A stretch of 64,000 bases of DNA from NCBI RefSeq assembly GCF_009650765.1, contig NZ_CP045740.1, positions 1,922,001-1,986,000 of the forward strand. The letters run 5' to 3'. Shown here one piece after another: positions 48,381 to 61,040 of this stretch. Source of the stretch: Streptomyces sp. SUK 48. Lineage in GTDB: Bacteria; Actinomycetota; Actinomycetes; Streptomycetales; Streptomycetaceae. Position 1 is the first letter of the stretch; every line of letters begins with the position of its first letter. Under the pieces are notes generated by a model. That model saw only the letters and a list, made by a program, of their open reading frames with translations. It was not told the DNA's origin and made no database searches. The position numbers were made by a program, and so were the translations under genes.

Positions 48381-50264
48381 TCAGCCCATGTGCCCTCCGT
48401 GGCCGCCGTCGTGCGCCGCGCCGTGGTCGAACTTCATCGCCTCGGGCGGCATCACGACGAACGGGCGCATCATCCCCATGTCCTCGTGCTCCAGCAGATG
48501 GCAGTGGTACATGAACCTGCCGTACGCCCCGTCGAAGCGGCCCATGACCCGCAGCAGTTGGCCGCCGGGCACCCGGAAGACGTCCTTGTATCCCTGCTCG
48601 TTGGGCGCGAGCGGGATCGCGGTGCCCGCGTCGTGGCGGATCGGGGCGCGGGTCCCGCCGGCCGCCGGGTCGAAGCCGGAGACGTCGTAGGCGTCCCGGC
48701 CCAGCAGCTGGAAGTCGGCCAGGTGGATGTGCATGGGGTGCACGATGGGCGCGAGGTTGAGGAAGCTCCACTGCTCGTAGCTGCCCTCGGCGATGGTGAA
48801 ACCGAGCCCGTCGTTGAAGGTCCGCGCGATGCGCCGGTACGTCCTGGTGGTGCCGTCGGCGCCGGTGAGCCGGATGACGCCGTCGGCCGGGAGCGTCGGC
48901 CCGTCCGTGCCGGTGACCTCGGTCATCTCCCAGATCTCCGGGTGCCCGCCCGCGCCCTGGGTGGCGGGCGGGGTGAGCACGACCAGCCGGTGGCCGTGCG
49001 GGATGTCGTGGGTGAGCCGGCGGAAGGAGCCGGAGAGGACCTCGGGCAGCTCGAAGGTGTCGCGCTCGGCGGCCTCGCGGACCCGGAACTCCATGACCGC
49101 CGGATAGCGCACGTCACCGGCCGGGTCGGGCACGCCCGCCGGCTGGTTGGGCCCCTTGTTCACCAGCCGCAGGGTACGGCCGGCCAGCCGCCGGAAGTCC
49201 ACCAGCAGGTCGAAGCGCTCGGCGGGCGCCGCGGTCAGGGTGGGCAGTTCCGCGCCGAAGTCCACCGGCACGGGCCGCGGCAGCAGCCCGCCGTCGCTGC
49301 CGATCTGGTGCACGACGCCGGGCACCGGGTCGCCGTCCTCGTCGATCAGCACGAGGTCGTAGATGCGCGCGTTCGAGGCGTTGACCAGACGGAAGCGGTA
49401 CCAGGCCGAGTCCACCGCGGCGTACGGCCAGATGCGGCCGTTGACCGTGGTGTACGGCCCGGTGAACGGGATGGACACCGGCTCGCCGGTCTCCGGGTTG
49501 CTCGCCTGCACGACGACCGTCTTGTGCAGCAGCCGCCCGTTGAGCCGCCCGCCCTCGTCGGTGTCGAGGTTGCGGTCGGCGAGCAGCAGCGGGATCTCCC
49601 GCTTCCCGGACGGCAGATGGAGCGCGTCCTCCTCGTCGTCGCGGATCAGGTAGGTGCCGTAGAGCCCGGACATCACGTTGAAGCGGGTGATGTTCATGGC
49701 GTGGTCGTGGTACCACCACTGGGTCGCCTGGTGGTCGTTCGGGTACTCCGACAGCTGGGCGTCGCCGGAGCCGACCGCGTTGTCCGCCCAGCCGTCGTTG
49801 CCGCCGCCGGTCTGGGCACCGTGCAGATGGGTCACCGTCCAGGCGGGCAGGGCGGCGACGTCCTTGTCGGGCTCCACGCCGCCGCGGCCGGGCTCGGTGG
49901 TGGCGGGCGCGGTACCGGGCGCGCGGACCGGCACCTCGACCGAGGTCACCGGGTACTCGGCGTCCCGGGGGACGCGGTTGGTCCAGGCGATGCGGATCCG
50001 GCGGCCGCGCCGCACCTCGATGGTCGGGCCGGGGACATGGCCGTCGTAGCCCCACATCAGGGTGGGCGGCAGCTGCGGGTGCAGCCGCACCCAGGTCGGG
50101 CGCAGGGCGATCTCGGTCTCCTGCCGGACGTCGGCCCCGCCCGGCCGCAGCACCGGCGGCACGGTCAACGGCGCGACATACGGCCGCAGTTCGCCCGGCG
50201 CCTGCTTCTTCTCCCCCGTGGCGCCGGTGATCCTTCCGACGGCCTTCTCGATGATCTCGGTCAA
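48381..50264 (-). CDS. Multicopper oxidase, phenoxazinone-synthase-like
   Basis: A 627-residue copper oxidase (bilirubin oxidase/CotA/phenoxazinone synthase branch). Four copper-binding segments are seen: [34 protein letters not shown] and [13 protein letters not shown], the last with the type 1 His/Cys/His/Met ligands. TTG at 50264 is the start: it follows GGGGGG and gives [14 protein letters not shown], like phenoxazinone synthase; the open frame goes further up without similarity. No signal peptide is evident. The tail is His-rich ([15 protein letters not shown]), likely binding copper. It oxidises aminophenols or phenols; the true substrate is unknown. Confidence 0.9.
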   Translation of the reverse strand: MTEIIEKAVGRITGATGEKKQAPGELRPYVAPLTVPPVLRPGGADVRQETEIALRPTWVRLHPQLPPTLMWGYDGHVPGPTIEVRRGRRIRIAWTNRVPRDAEYPVTSVEVPVRAPGTAPATTEPGRGGVEPDKDVAALPAWTVTHLHGAQTGGGNDGWADNAVGSGDAQLSEYPNDHQATQWWYHDHAMNITRFNVMSGLYGTYLIRDDEEDALHLPSGKREIPLLLADRNLDTDEGGRLNGRLLHKTVVVQASNPETGEPVSIPFTGPYTTVNGRIWPYAAVDSAWYRFRLVNASNARIYDLVLIDEDGDPVPGVVHQIGSDGGLLPRPVPVDFGAELPTLTAAPAERFDLLVDFRRLAGRTLRLVNKGPNQPAGVPDPAGDVRYPAVMEFRVREAAERDTFELPEVLSGSFRRLTHDIPHGHRLVVLTPPATQGAGGHPEIWEMTEVTGTDGPTLPADGVIRLTGADGTTRTYRRIARTFNDGLGFTIAEGSYEQWSFLNLAPIVHPMHIHLADFQLLGRDAYDVSGFDPAAGGTRAPIRHDAGTAIPLAPNEQGYKDVFRVPGGQLLRVMGRFDGAYGRFMYHCHLLEHEDMGMMRPFVVMPPEAMKFDHGAAHDGGHGGHMG

Positions 50265-50383
50265 GCTCGAACACCCCCCGTGTTCTCGCGCTGTGTCGTT
50301 CCCCTTGCCTGTGAAGACTGCGAAGAGTCCGCCGAAGTTCCCTGAATGCCCTACTCCGTACGAGTAGATTCCGAAACGGTCGA

Positions 50384-52555
<2,172 letters not shown>

Positions 52556-52680
52556 CTACCCGGGGTCCCGAACGCCCATCCCATGCGCGGGACATGATCA
52601 CACCATCGCGTGAACCGGCCCCGAGGTGTGCCCCGTCCGCGCCCTTGCCGTGCTCGGGTGCCCGGGCCACGGTGGAGCGC

Positions 52681-53463
52681 ATGAACTCCTTCGTGCTGCC
52701 CCATGAGGTGCACGGCGACGGCGCCCACCGGGTGTTCGCCGTACACGGCTGGTTCGCCGACCGCTCCGCCTACGCGACCGTGCTGCCGGACCTGGACCGC
52801 GCCTCCTTCACGTATGTGCCGGTCGATCTGCGCGGCTACGGGGAGGCGGCGGACGCCCCGGGGCCGTATACGACGGCGCAGGCGGCCGTGGATCTGGTGG
52901 CGCTGGCCGACCGGCTCGGCTGGGCCCGGTTCTCGGTGATCGGGCACTCGATGGGCGGGGCGGTGGCCCAGCGGCTGCTCGCGCTCGCGCCCGGGCGGCT
53001 GCGCCGGATCGTCGGGGTGTCCCCGGTGCCCGCGGCGGGGATGCCGCTCTCGGGCGAGCAGGGCGCGCTGTTCACGGACGCGGCGCACCGGGCGGGCAAC
53101 CGGCGCGCGATCATCGACTTCACCACCGGCGGCCGTCGCCCGGCCGCCTGGCTGGACCGGATGGTGTGGACGTCGTTCCAGCGCAGCGACGCGAAGGCGT
53201 TCCGGGCCTGGCTCGACTCCTGGGCGGGCGAGGACTTCCACGCCGAGGTGGCCGGCAGCGAGGTGCCCGCGCTGGCGGTGGCGGGCGAACTGGACCCGGC
53301 CCTGTCGCCCGAGCTGATGCGGGGGACCTGGCTGTCCTGGTACCGGCACGGCCATCTCGTCGCCCTGCCCGGTGCCGGACACTACGCGATGGACGAGACA
53401 CCGCTGGAGCTGGTCCGGGTGGTGGAGGACTTCCTGCGCGCGGACGGGAGCGACCAGGCGTGA
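52681..53463 (+). CDS. Alpha/beta-fold hydrolase coupled to a P450
   Basis: A 260-residue hydrolase: oxyanion part VFAVHGWFADRSAY, nucleophile elbow VIGHSMGGAVAQ (about residues 84-90), acid in LAVAGELDPALSP and His in LPGAGHYAMDETP. ATG at 52681 follows GGTGGAG. Its TGA overlaps the P450 start as GTGA, so the two proteins are probably made together. The pair diverges from geosmin synthase with 134 bp between starts. Confidence 0.9.
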   Translation: MNSFVLPHEVHGDGAHRVFAVHGWFADRSAYATVLPDLDRASFTYVPVDLRGYGEAADAPGPYTTAQAAVDLVALADRLGWARFSVIGHSMGGAVAQRLLALAPGRLRRIVGVSPVPAAGMPLSGEQGALFTDAAHRAGNRRAIIDFTTGGRRPAAWLDRMVWTSFQRSDAKAFRAWLDSWAGEDFHAEVAGSEVPALAVAGELDPALSPELMRGTWLSWYRHGHLVALPGAGHYAMDETPLELVRVVEDFLRADGSDQA

Positions 53464-54722
53464 GCACGGGAATCACCGGTCCGGTGCCGGACGTCTTCGA
53501 CCCGCGGCGGTACGCCACCGGGGTGCCGTACGACGCCTACCGCGTGCTGCGCGACGAGCATCCGGTGGCCTGGCAGGAGGAGCCCGAGGTGCTGGGCTGG
53601 CCCGCCGGGCCCGGGTTCTGGGCGGTGACCCGGCACGCGGACGTGGTCCGGGTCCTGAGGGACTCGGCCGCGTACTCCTCGCACCTGGGCGCGACCCAGA
53701 TCCGGGACCCCGACCCGGCGGATCTGCCGTTCGTCCGCCGCATGATGCTCAACCAGGACCCGCCGCACCACGGCCGGCCGCGGCGGCTGGTGAGCCGGGC
53801 GTTCACGCCGGGACGGATCGAGCGGTTCGCGGCCCTCGCCCGGGAGCGGGCGCGGACGCTGCTCGCGGCGGCGGTGGAGCGGGCCGCGCACGGGGACGGC
53901 ACGGTCGACCTGGTCGCGGCCGTCACCGACGAGTACGCCCTGCTCAACCTCACGGATCTGCTGGGCGTACCGACGAGCGACCGCGGGCTGCTGCTGGACT
54001 GGACGCGGCGGGTGATCGGCTACCAGGACCCGGACGAGGCCGCCGCCCCGGTCCTCGACGGCTCGGGCAAGCCGCTGAATCCGCGCTCCCCGGCGCTGCT
54101 GCGGGACATGTTCGGCTACGCGCACGAACTGGCCGCGCACAAGCGCCGGCACCCCGCCGACGACATCACGACCACCCTCGCCACCGACCCCGAACTCACC
54201 GGCCCTGAGCTGGAGATGTTCTTCTTCCTGCTCACGGTGGCGGGCAACGACACCGTCCGCGGCGCGGCCCCCGGCGGCCTGCTGGCCCTGGCCGGACACC
54301 CGGAGTCGTACGGGCTGCTGCGCTCGGGGAAATACGAACTCACCACCGCCGTTGAGGAGTTGCTGCGCTGGCACCCGCCCGTGCTGACCTTCCGGCGCAC
54401 CGCCGCGCGGGACACCGAACTGGCCGGCCGGCGCATCTGGGCGGGTGACAAGGTGGTGGTCTTCCACGCCTCCGCCAACCGCGACGAGCGGGCCTTCGCC
54501 GACCCCGGCCGCCTCGACCTCGCCCGCTCCCCCAACCCGCACGTCTCCTTCGGGGACGGTCCGCATGTCTGCCTGGGCGCCCACTTCGCCCGGCTGCAAC
54601 TGCGGCTGCTCTACGCGGAGGTGGCGCGCGCCCTGCCCGAGCTGCGGCCCGCGGGCCCGGCCGAGCGGCTGGTGTCGAACTTCATCAACGGCATCAAGTC
54701 GCTGCCGGTGCGGATCAGTTGA
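53460..54722 (+). CDS. Cytochrome P450
   Basis: A 420-residue soluble bacterial P450. I-helix LLTVAGNDTVRGAAPGG (the acid-alcohol pair is N-D-T), ExxR motif VEELLRWHPP, and heme loop FGDGPHVCLGAHFAR with Cys at about residue 371. VPYDAYRVLRDEHPVAWQEEP is the normal N-terminus. The GTG start lies inside the hydrolase stop. It resembles the steroid/terpenoid-oxidising CYP124/125-like group in general pattern but the substrate is not assignable. Converges on the ARMT1-like gene with 8 bp overlap. Confidence 0.93.
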   Translation: MSTGITGPVPDVFDPRRYATGVPYDAYRVLRDEHPVAWQEEPEVLGWPAGPGFWAVTRHADVVRVLRDSAAYSSHLGATQIRDPDPADLPFVRRMMLNQDPPHHGRPRRLVSRAFTPGRIERFAALARERARTLLAAAVERAAHGDGTVDLVAAVTDEYALLNLTDLLGVPTSDRGLLLDWTRRVIGYQDPDEAAAPVLDGSGKPLNPRSPALLRDMFGYAHELAAHKRRHPADDITTTLATDPELTGPELEMFFFLLTVAGNDTVRGAAPGGLLALAGHPESYGLLRSGKYELTTAVEELLRWHPPVLTFRRTAARDTELAGRRIWAGDKVVVFHASANRDERAFADPGRLDLARSPNPHVSFGDGPHVCLGAHFARLQLRLLYAEVARALPELRPAGPAERLVSNFINGIKSLPVRIS

Positions 54723-55890
54723 TCTGGATCAGCGCATGCGTGCCGTCCGTGCGCCAGCGCTGTCCCTCCGCCGCCACCAGCCGTGCCTCGGTGGCGGCGG
54801 TCAGCCCGGTGATCACCTCGGACTTCAGGGTGCGCAGCGCGGCCACCGGGCCCGGGAAATAGGCGGTCGCGTCGGCGAAGGGGGTGGTCGGCGGCCATCG
54901 CCGGTCCCCCACCAGGCGGCGGTAGTTGAGGTCGCCCTTGAAGACGGTGAGGGTGGCGGCGGCGAACTCGGCGCGCAGCTCGGCCGGCATCCGCTCGTAC
55001 GGCAGCGGGGCGCAGGAGAAGGGGTGGGCGCGCACGGTGAGCCGCCCGTCGGTCAGGGCGGAGCGCAGCAGCCGCCCCTGCTCCCCGGCCGCGCCCGGCG
55101 CCGTGCGCAGCCGTTCCAGGCCGTCGAGCACATCGGCCATGACCGCGTCCGAGACGTAGTACGGGTACGGCTTCACGTGCAGCACCGCCCGCTCGATCCG
55201 GCCGCCGGCGAGGAGATGGGCGATCAGCAGCAGATCGGGGACGAGTTCGCGGCCGGCGTTGTCCGCGACGAGGACGAGGGTGCCCGCGCCGTCGGGCGGC
55301 AGCAGCGACCACAGCCGCTCGCTGTCGTCGGCGACCAGCGCGGGCACCGCCTCCCGGGCCCCGGCACCCTCGGCGGACAGCCGAAAGCCAAGGTCGGCGC
55401 GGTTGCCCCAGAGCGAGCCGTGCAGCAGGGCGCGGTCCCGCTCCGGCACGGGCAGCTCCCGCAGACCGTCGAGGGCGGCGAGTTCCCGGTCGGTCTCCGG
55501 CGCGGCCAGCTCCGCTCGCTTGACGGGCCGGAAGGGGTCGATGCCCCGCCAGGGCCCGGGTGCGAAGTAGCCGACGGCTTCGAGGAGCCGGCGGTAGAAG
55601 TAGCTCTCGGACCACAGCCACGGCACGTCGAACCAGGACCGCCCGGCGTACTCGGCCAGGCCCCACGCGTGCCATGCCGCCCGGTCCGGGGCGTCGGCGG
55701 GCAGGGGTTCCACGGTCCCCTCGGCGCAGCTCTCCAGCAGTTCGTCCAGCGCCCGGTGCTGCCCGGGCCCGTACGGGAAGGCGTCCCGCACCTGGCGGAT
55801 GATCGCCGGGTGCCGCTCGGCCAGCACACCGTGCGGGAACGAGCCGGGTTCGTTGCCGAGAATCACGGATGCGAACGGGGTTGTGGGCAT
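54715..55890 (-). CDS. DUF89/ARMT1-like damage-control phosphatase family protein
   Basis: A 391-residue protein. LVLVADNAGRELVPDLLLIAHL contains the metal-binding Asp-Asn and Glu of DUF89, and VFKGDLNYRRLVGDRRW is the conserved KGDxNYR segment. ARMT1-type proteins remove phosphate from over-reactive metabolites; here the substrate is unknown. ATG at 55890 (MPTTPFASVIL) or GTG at 55899 can be the start; both lie just after cprB (23 and 14 bp), so the two are probably one operon. Confidence 0.88.
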   Translation of the reverse strand: MPTTPFASVILGNEPGSFPHGVLAERHPAIIRQVRDAFPYGPGQHRALDELLESCAEGTVEPLPADAPDRAAWHAWGLAEYAGRSWFDVPWLWSESYFYRRLLEAVGYFAPGPWRGIDPFRPVKRAELAAPETDRELAALDGLRELPVPERDRALLHGSLWGNRADLGFRLSAEGAGAREAVPALVADDSERLWSLLPPDGAGTLVLVADNAGRELVPDLLLIAHLLAGGRIERAVLHVKPYPYYVSDAVMADVLDGLERLRTAPGAAGEQGRLLRSALTDGRLTVRAHPFSCAPLPYERMPAELRAEFAAATLTVFKGDLNYRRLVGDRRWPPTTPFADATAYFPGPVAALRTLKSEVITGLTAATEARLVAAEGQRWRTDGTHALIQIN

Positions 55891-55912
55891 GTCCGTCACC
55901 GTACCGCGCGGC

Positions 55913-56557
55913 TCACGCGGTTCTGATCTCCCGCTCCAGCTGGGTGGCGAGGGTGACGTAGCGAGGGCGGCGGTGCACCGGGACCAGGCCGCGGATCATC
56001 AGGTGCCACATCTCGGCGACCCGGCGCGGCAGGCGTCCCACGGGTTCGAAACGGCCGGCGACCCGGGTGCCGAAGAAGAAGCAGACGAGCGAGTGGGCGG
56101 CGGCGGAGACGTCCAGATCTCCGTGCACATCGGCCTCGCGCACGGCCCCGGTGAACTTGCGGCCGGCGAACTCCAGCCATTCGGTGTAGGGGTGGCGCAG
56201 CGGCGGCCGTACGGTCACGTCGGCGGTGGCGAGGCGCAGTCCGGCGCGCGGCACCGGGTCGTCCACGGCGAGCCGGGCGATCCCGAAGGTGGTGCGCATC
56301 AGGCCCTCCAGGGAGGAGTAGCCACGACCGTCGAGATCGGCGACCAGACGGCGGGCCGCACGGTTCTCCAGCTCCAGGATCGCGTGCGCCAGGTCCTCCT
56401 TGGCGGCGAAGTGGAAGTAGAGGGCGCCCTTGGTGACCTTCGCGTGTGCGACGATGTCGCTCAGACTGGTGGATTCGTAGCCGTGTTGGTCGAACAGGTC
56501 GGCGGCGGCCGTGATGATCGTGGCCCGGGTCTGTTCGGCGCGTAACTGCCTCGCCAT
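55913..56557 (-). CDS. cprB: Gamma-butyrolactone receptor-like TetR regulator, CprB type
   Basis: A 214-residue TetR-family repressor. The DNA-binding domain (ARQLRAEQTRATIITAAADLFDQHGYESTSLSDIVAHAKVTKGALYFHFAAKEDLAHAI) is nearly that of Streptomyces coelicolor CprB as I recall it, and the ligand domain (AGLRLATADVTVRPPLRHPYTEWLEFAG, GTRVAGRFEPVGRLPRRVAEMWHLMIRG) follows the same pattern. In that species cprB is two genes from geosmin synthase, as here. It likely binds a gamma-butyrolactone or a related signal and represses its own promoter through the palindrome at 56581-56606. Neighbours: ARMT1-like gene downstream. Confidence 0.93.
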   Translation of the reverse strand: MARQLRAEQTRATIITAAADLFDQHGYESTSLSDIVAHAKVTKGALYFHFAAKEDLAHAILELENRAARRLVADLDGRGYSSLEGLMRTTFGIARLAVDDPVPRAGLRLATADVTVRPPLRHPYTEWLEFAGRKFTGAVREADVHGDLDVSAAAHSLVCFFFGTRVAGRFEPVGRLPRRVAEMWHLMIRGLVPVHRRPRYVTLATQLEREIRTA

Positions 56558-56580
56558 GCTGGGACCCCTCCTCGCGAGAC

Positions 56581-56606
56581 GAACGAACGGGACATGCGGT
56601 TTGTTT
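56581..56606. promoter_or_regulatory. Candidate autoregulatory operator of cprB
   Basis: GAACGAACGG and CGGTTTGTTT are inverted halves (7 of 10 paired) around a 6-bp centre, 24 bp upstream of the cprB start. The middle 22 bp (56583-56604) match the published CprB consensus operator, as I recall it, at about 15 positions, and the half CGGTTTGT is the general butyrolactone-receptor (ARE) half site. Confidence 0.65.
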
Positions 56607-56866
56607 TAACCCCTTGCATACGATAACTCACCGAATGACAACGGGAGTCCCCATGATCGCCACGATACGAGGCGGACGGCCGGCTCCTCAACGGCGTCTC
56701 ACCGGAGGGCCGAAAACGACCAACTGCCTTGCACTGTAAGGCAGTACGGCCGCTGCCGGGATGAGGTCGCACAGCAGGGCGGCGCCGCCGCGATGCCTTG
56801 GTGCACCGCGTCGGCGCCGCCTGGGCGCTGCGTTCAGGTCGGCCCGAAACGACCGCCCGGGGGACG
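56607..56866. other. Intergenic region between cprB and the secreted-protein gene
   Basis: It begins with an AT-rich stretch (to about 56650) that likely holds the cprB promoter. The rest is ordinary GC-rich DNA; frames on both strands are arginine-rich and unsupported. I see no gene. Confidence 0.55.
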
Positions 56867-58258
<1,392 letters not shown>

Positions 58259-58930
58259 ATGGCCTCGTCCACCGGCAACACCCCCGAGTACCGGGAAAGC
58301 GCTTCCCCGTCCGAAGCGCCGAGCAGCACCGCGACCGAGAGACGGGGCCGGGTCCGGGCCCGTCGCGCCGCGGTGATGGCGGTGCCCGCCACCCTCATCG
58401 CCGCCGGCCTCGCGGTCTTCACCGCGCAGGGCGCGCTGGGCGTGCAGTTCGCCATCTCCGGCATGCCGTTCACGGTCACCGCCAGCCAGCTGGACGGCAC
58501 CGGCTTCGAGCAGTTCGGCGGCCTGGACAACATGGCCGACGGCAGCCCCAACGCCGGTGACACCGGTGGCCAGGAGCTCATCGTCACCTCGGCGATCAAG
58601 AAGGCGACACTCACCAAGCTGTGCCAGAGCGTCGACCTCGGCGGCACCAACCTGCTGATCACCGCGGGCAGCGGCGCCACCAAGGTCAGCGCGTCCGATC
58701 TGACCACCGACTCCACCGAGATGTCGGGTGACGCGTCGTTCAACCACATCGAGATCGGCAACGACGCGAGCACGCTGACCAAGGCCAACGCGAAGGGCCC
58801 GATCGGCGTCTTCAGCCAGCAGGCCGACAGCGTGCACATCGACCAGCTGCGGCAGACCAACTACGCGACCACGGCAGGAGTGTTCAAGCTGCCCGGTCTC
58901 AAGCTGCGCTTCAGCGACTCGGGTTGCTGA
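58259..58930 (+). CDS. DUF6230 family membrane-anchored protein
   Basis: A 223-residue protein with a charged N-terminus, one transmembrane segment (AAVMAVPATLIAAGLAVFTAQGALGV, about residues 40-65) and an extracytoplasmic domain rich in beta strands (QFAISGMPFTVTASQLDGTGFEQFG, QELIVTSAIKKATLTKLCQSVDLGG, ending LKLRFSDSGC). The pattern is that of DUF6230, often wrongly annotated as cholesterol esterase in Streptomyces. ATG at 58259 is chosen for the GGGAG 6 nt before it over ATGs at 58241 and 58247. It is followed by a DUF6114 gene, its usual partner. Confidence 0.88.
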   Translation: MASSTGNTPEYRESASPSEAPSSTATERRGRVRARRAAVMAVPATLIAAGLAVFTAQGALGVQFAISGMPFTVTASQLDGTGFEQFGGLDNMADGSPNAGDTGGQELIVTSAIKKATLTKLCQSVDLGGTNLLITAGSGATKVSASDLTTDSTEMSGDASFNHIEIGNDASTLTKANAKGPIGVFSQQADSVHIDQLRQTNYATTAGVFKLPGLKLRFSDSGC

Positions 58931-58935
58931 GCACC

Positions 58936-59376
58936 GTGACGGACGACGCCCGACCGGGTGCCCGGCGCTCCTTCCGGTCCTGGCGGGCCCGCCGTCCTTT
59001 CTGGGGCGGGCTGCTGCTCGCCCTGGGCGGCGGCGAGATCCTGCTGACCGAGAAGGCATCGCTGAAGGTCGTGATGCACATCGGCATGCAGGGGCTCGCC
59101 GGCTATCTGCTGCCCGGCCTGATGGCGCTGCTGGGCCTGCTGGTCCTCTTCAACCCCGCGCAGCGGCTCTTCTACTCCATCGTCGGGGTGCTGGCGTCGC
59201 TGGGCACCTGGGTCACGTCCAACCTGGGCGGCTTCTTCATCGGCCTGCTGCTCGGAGTCGTCGGCAGCTGCCTCGCCTTCGGCTGGCTGCCGGACCAGGA
59301 GCCCCGGACGGGCCGCCGCGAGCGCCGCCGCCTGGCACGGGCCCGCGCCGAGGAGGCCGGGACGAGCGCGGTATGA
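58936..59376 (+). CDS. DUF6114 family membrane protein
   Basis: A 146-residue integral membrane protein with about four helices (FWGGLLLALGGGEILL, LAGYLLPGLMALLGLLVLF, FYSIVGVLASLGTWVTS, GGFFIGLLLGVVGSCLAFGWLP) and a charged tail GRRERRRLARARAEEAG. RPFWGGLLLALGGGEILLTEKA is the DUF6114 signature. GTG at 58936 is 5 bp after the preceding stop; a TTG at 58924 is the alternative. It probably forms a membrane complex with the DUF6230 protein, but the function is not known. Confidence 0.85.
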   Translation: MTDDARPGARRSFRSWRARRPFWGGLLLALGGGEILLTEKASLKVVMHIGMQGLAGYLLPGLMALLGLLVLFNPAQRLFYSIVGVLASLGTWVTSNLGGFFIGLLLGVVGSCLAFGWLPDQEPRTGRRERRRLARARAEEAGTSAV

Positions 59377-59407
59377 CGCCCCGGAACTTTCCGGCCCCAC
59401 CGTCAGT

Positions 59408-59425
59408 TTCTACGGTGTTGTAGAA
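59408..59425. promoter_or_regulatory. Inverted repeat upstream of the TerB gene, candidate operator
   Basis: TTCTAC-GGTGTT-GTAGAA is a perfect 6-6-6 palindrome 49 bp before the TerB start, in the position of a core promoter. It looks like a repressor site; the regulator is unknown. Confidence 0.5.
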
Positions 59426-59474
59426 GTTGCCGGTGGGTGCCGCGGGGCACCTGCCGTTGATATGAGGAGCGAGC

Positions 59475-59930
59475 ATGGCCCTGTGGGACCGCGTCAAGGA
59501 ATCCGCGTCGCAGATGCAGAACCAGCTGGTGGCGAAGAAGAACGACCTGAAGAGCGGCGCCTTCCGGGACGCGAGCATGGCCATGTGCGCCCTGGTGGCC
59601 GCCGCGGACGGCACCGTCGACCCCTCCGAGCGCCAGCGGGTGGCCCAGCTCATCGCCACCAATGAGGTGCTCGGGAACTTCCCGGCGGACGACCTGCGCC
59701 GCCGCTTCGAGGACAATCTGAACAAGCTCACCACCGACTTCGCCTTCGGCAAGGTGAGCGTCCTCCAGGAGATCGCCAAGGCCAAGAAGAAGCCCGCCGA
59801 GGCCCGCGCCGTCATCCAGATCGGCATCGTCATCGGCGGCGCCGACGGCGACTTCGACAAGACCGAGCAGGCCGTCGTCCGCGAGGCGTGCTTCACCCTG
59901 GAGCTCCCGCCGCACGAGTTCGACCTCTGA
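59475..59930 (+). CDS. terB: TerB-family protein (tellurite resistance/stress domain)
   Basis: A 151-residue cytosolic, mainly helical protein. Two acidic metal-binding segments, VAAADGTVDPSERQ and IGGADGDFDKTEQ, are the mark of TerB, with MALWDRVKESASQMQNQL at the N-terminus as in Streptomyces paralogues. TerB proteins belong to the ter network of chemical-stress response and bind calcium. No other ter genes adjoin it. ATG at 59475 has GAGGAGCGAGC before it. A very strong hairpin follows 13 bp after the stop. Confidence 0.9.
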   Translation: MALWDRVKESASQMQNQLVAKKNDLKSGAFRDASMAMCALVAAADGTVDPSERQRVAQLIATNEVLGNFPADDLRRRFEDNLNKLTTDFAFGKVSVLQEIAKAKKKPAEARAVIQIGIVIGGADGDFDKTEQAVVREACFTLELPPHEFDL

Positions 59931-59943
59931 CGGACCGAGTACG

Positions 59944-59985
59944 AGGGCGGGGCGCGGCCGGGAACTCCCGGCCGCGCCCCGCCCT
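59944..59985. terminator. Perfect 20-bp bidirectional terminator hairpin
   Basis: 59944-59963 and 59966-59985 are perfect inverted complements (core GGGCGGGGCGCGGCCGGG) with only two bases between, so about 18 pairs plus a tetraloop can form. It lies between the convergent TerB and osmoprotectant-binding protein genes and should stop both. Confidence 0.85.
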
Positions 59986-60001
59986 TCGTGTCGCCCGCGC
60001 G

Positions 60002-60922
60002 TCAGTCGAGCCCCGCCGACTTCAGCCACGCCTTCGCCACGTCCAGCGGGTCCTTGTGCTGGAGCTGAACCTGGGTGTCCAGGTTCAGCAGGGTCGTGGT
60101 GTCGAGCTTGGCGGAGACCGCGTTCAGAGCGGCGACGCCCTTCTTGGGGAGAGCCGTCTTGGAGACGACCGGCTGGATGTTCTGGAAGCCGAAGAGGTTC
60201 TGGGGGTCCTTGAGGACGACGAACTTCTCCTTGGCGATGGTGGGGTCGGTGCTGAAGAGGTCGGCGACCTGGACGTCGTTCTTCTTCAGCGCCGTCTGGG
60301 TGAGCGTGCCGCCCGCGTCCAGCGCCTTGAAGGACTTGAAGTCGAGGCCGTAGACGGACTTCAGGCCCACCAGGCCCTGCTGCCGGGTCTGGAACTCCGG
60401 CGAGCCCCCGATCACCAGGTTCTTGGCGACGGCCTTCAGGTCGGCGGCGCTGGAGTCCGCGGTGAGGTGGTACTTGCGCGCCGTCTCCGCGTTGACCGCG
60501 AGGGAGTCCTTGTCCTGCGCCGCCGACGGGTCGAGCAGCGTCAGCTTGGCGGCGAGCTTGGCCTTGATGGCCGCCGTGGTCTCCTCGGCGCTCTTCGGCG
60601 TCGCCTTGGAGTCGAGGTAGGCCAGCAGCGCCCCGTTGTACTCGGGCAGCACCGCGACGGAGCCGTTCTTCAGCAGCCCGTAGGTGGTCTCGCGGCTGCC
60701 GATGTTCGGCTTGTACGTGACGTCGATCCCCTTGGCCTTGAGCGCCTCGCCGTAGATGTCGGCGAGCAGGTTGCTCTCGGGGAAGTTGTTGGAGCCGACG
60801 ACCACGCCGCCGGACTTGGCGGAGCAGCCCGCGAGCAGGGCCGTCGCCGTCGCGAGCGCGACCGCCGCCGCCGCGCCCCGGTTCCTCCGTATGGACCTGC
60901 TGATCTGGCTTGTTGAAGTCAC
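60002..60922 (-). CDS. Glycine betaine/choline-type ABC substrate-binding lipoprotein
   Basis: A 306-residue binding lipoprotein of the OpuCC/ProX (QAT) family. The lipobox is ALLAGC (about residue 32-37). The mature part starts GVVVGSNNFPESNLLADIYGEALKAKGIDVTYKPNIGSRETTYGLLKNGSVAVLPEYNGALL, a clear QAT pattern. GTG at 60922 gives MTSTSQISRSIRRNRG with GGATCAGG upstream. It is the last of four genes coding for a compatible-solute importer, 118 bp after the permease gene. Confidence 0.92.
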   Translation of the reverse strand: MTSTSQISRSIRRNRGAAAAVALATATALLAGCSAKSGGVVVGSNNFPESNLLADIYGEALKAKGIDVTYKPNIGSRETTYGLLKNGSVAVLPEYNGALLAYLDSKATPKSAEETTAAIKAKLAAKLTLLDPSAAQDKDSLAVNAETARKYHLTADSSAADLKAVAKNLVIGGSPEFQTRQQGLVGLKSVYGLDFKSFKALDAGGTLTQTALKKNDVQVADLFSTDPTIAKEKFVVLKDPQNLFGFQNIQPVVSKTALPKKGVAALNAVSAKLDTTTLLNLDTQVQLQHKDPLDVAKAWLKSAGLD

Positions 60923-61040
60923 TACCTGATCCAATCCACGGGCTCGACACCGCGTCAACGGCGCGCCCGGCTCTTGTAACGCATTCTTGATGAAGGGCAA
61001 AGAACTTGATGAAGGGAAACGAAGGGGAACGGCCGGCCGG

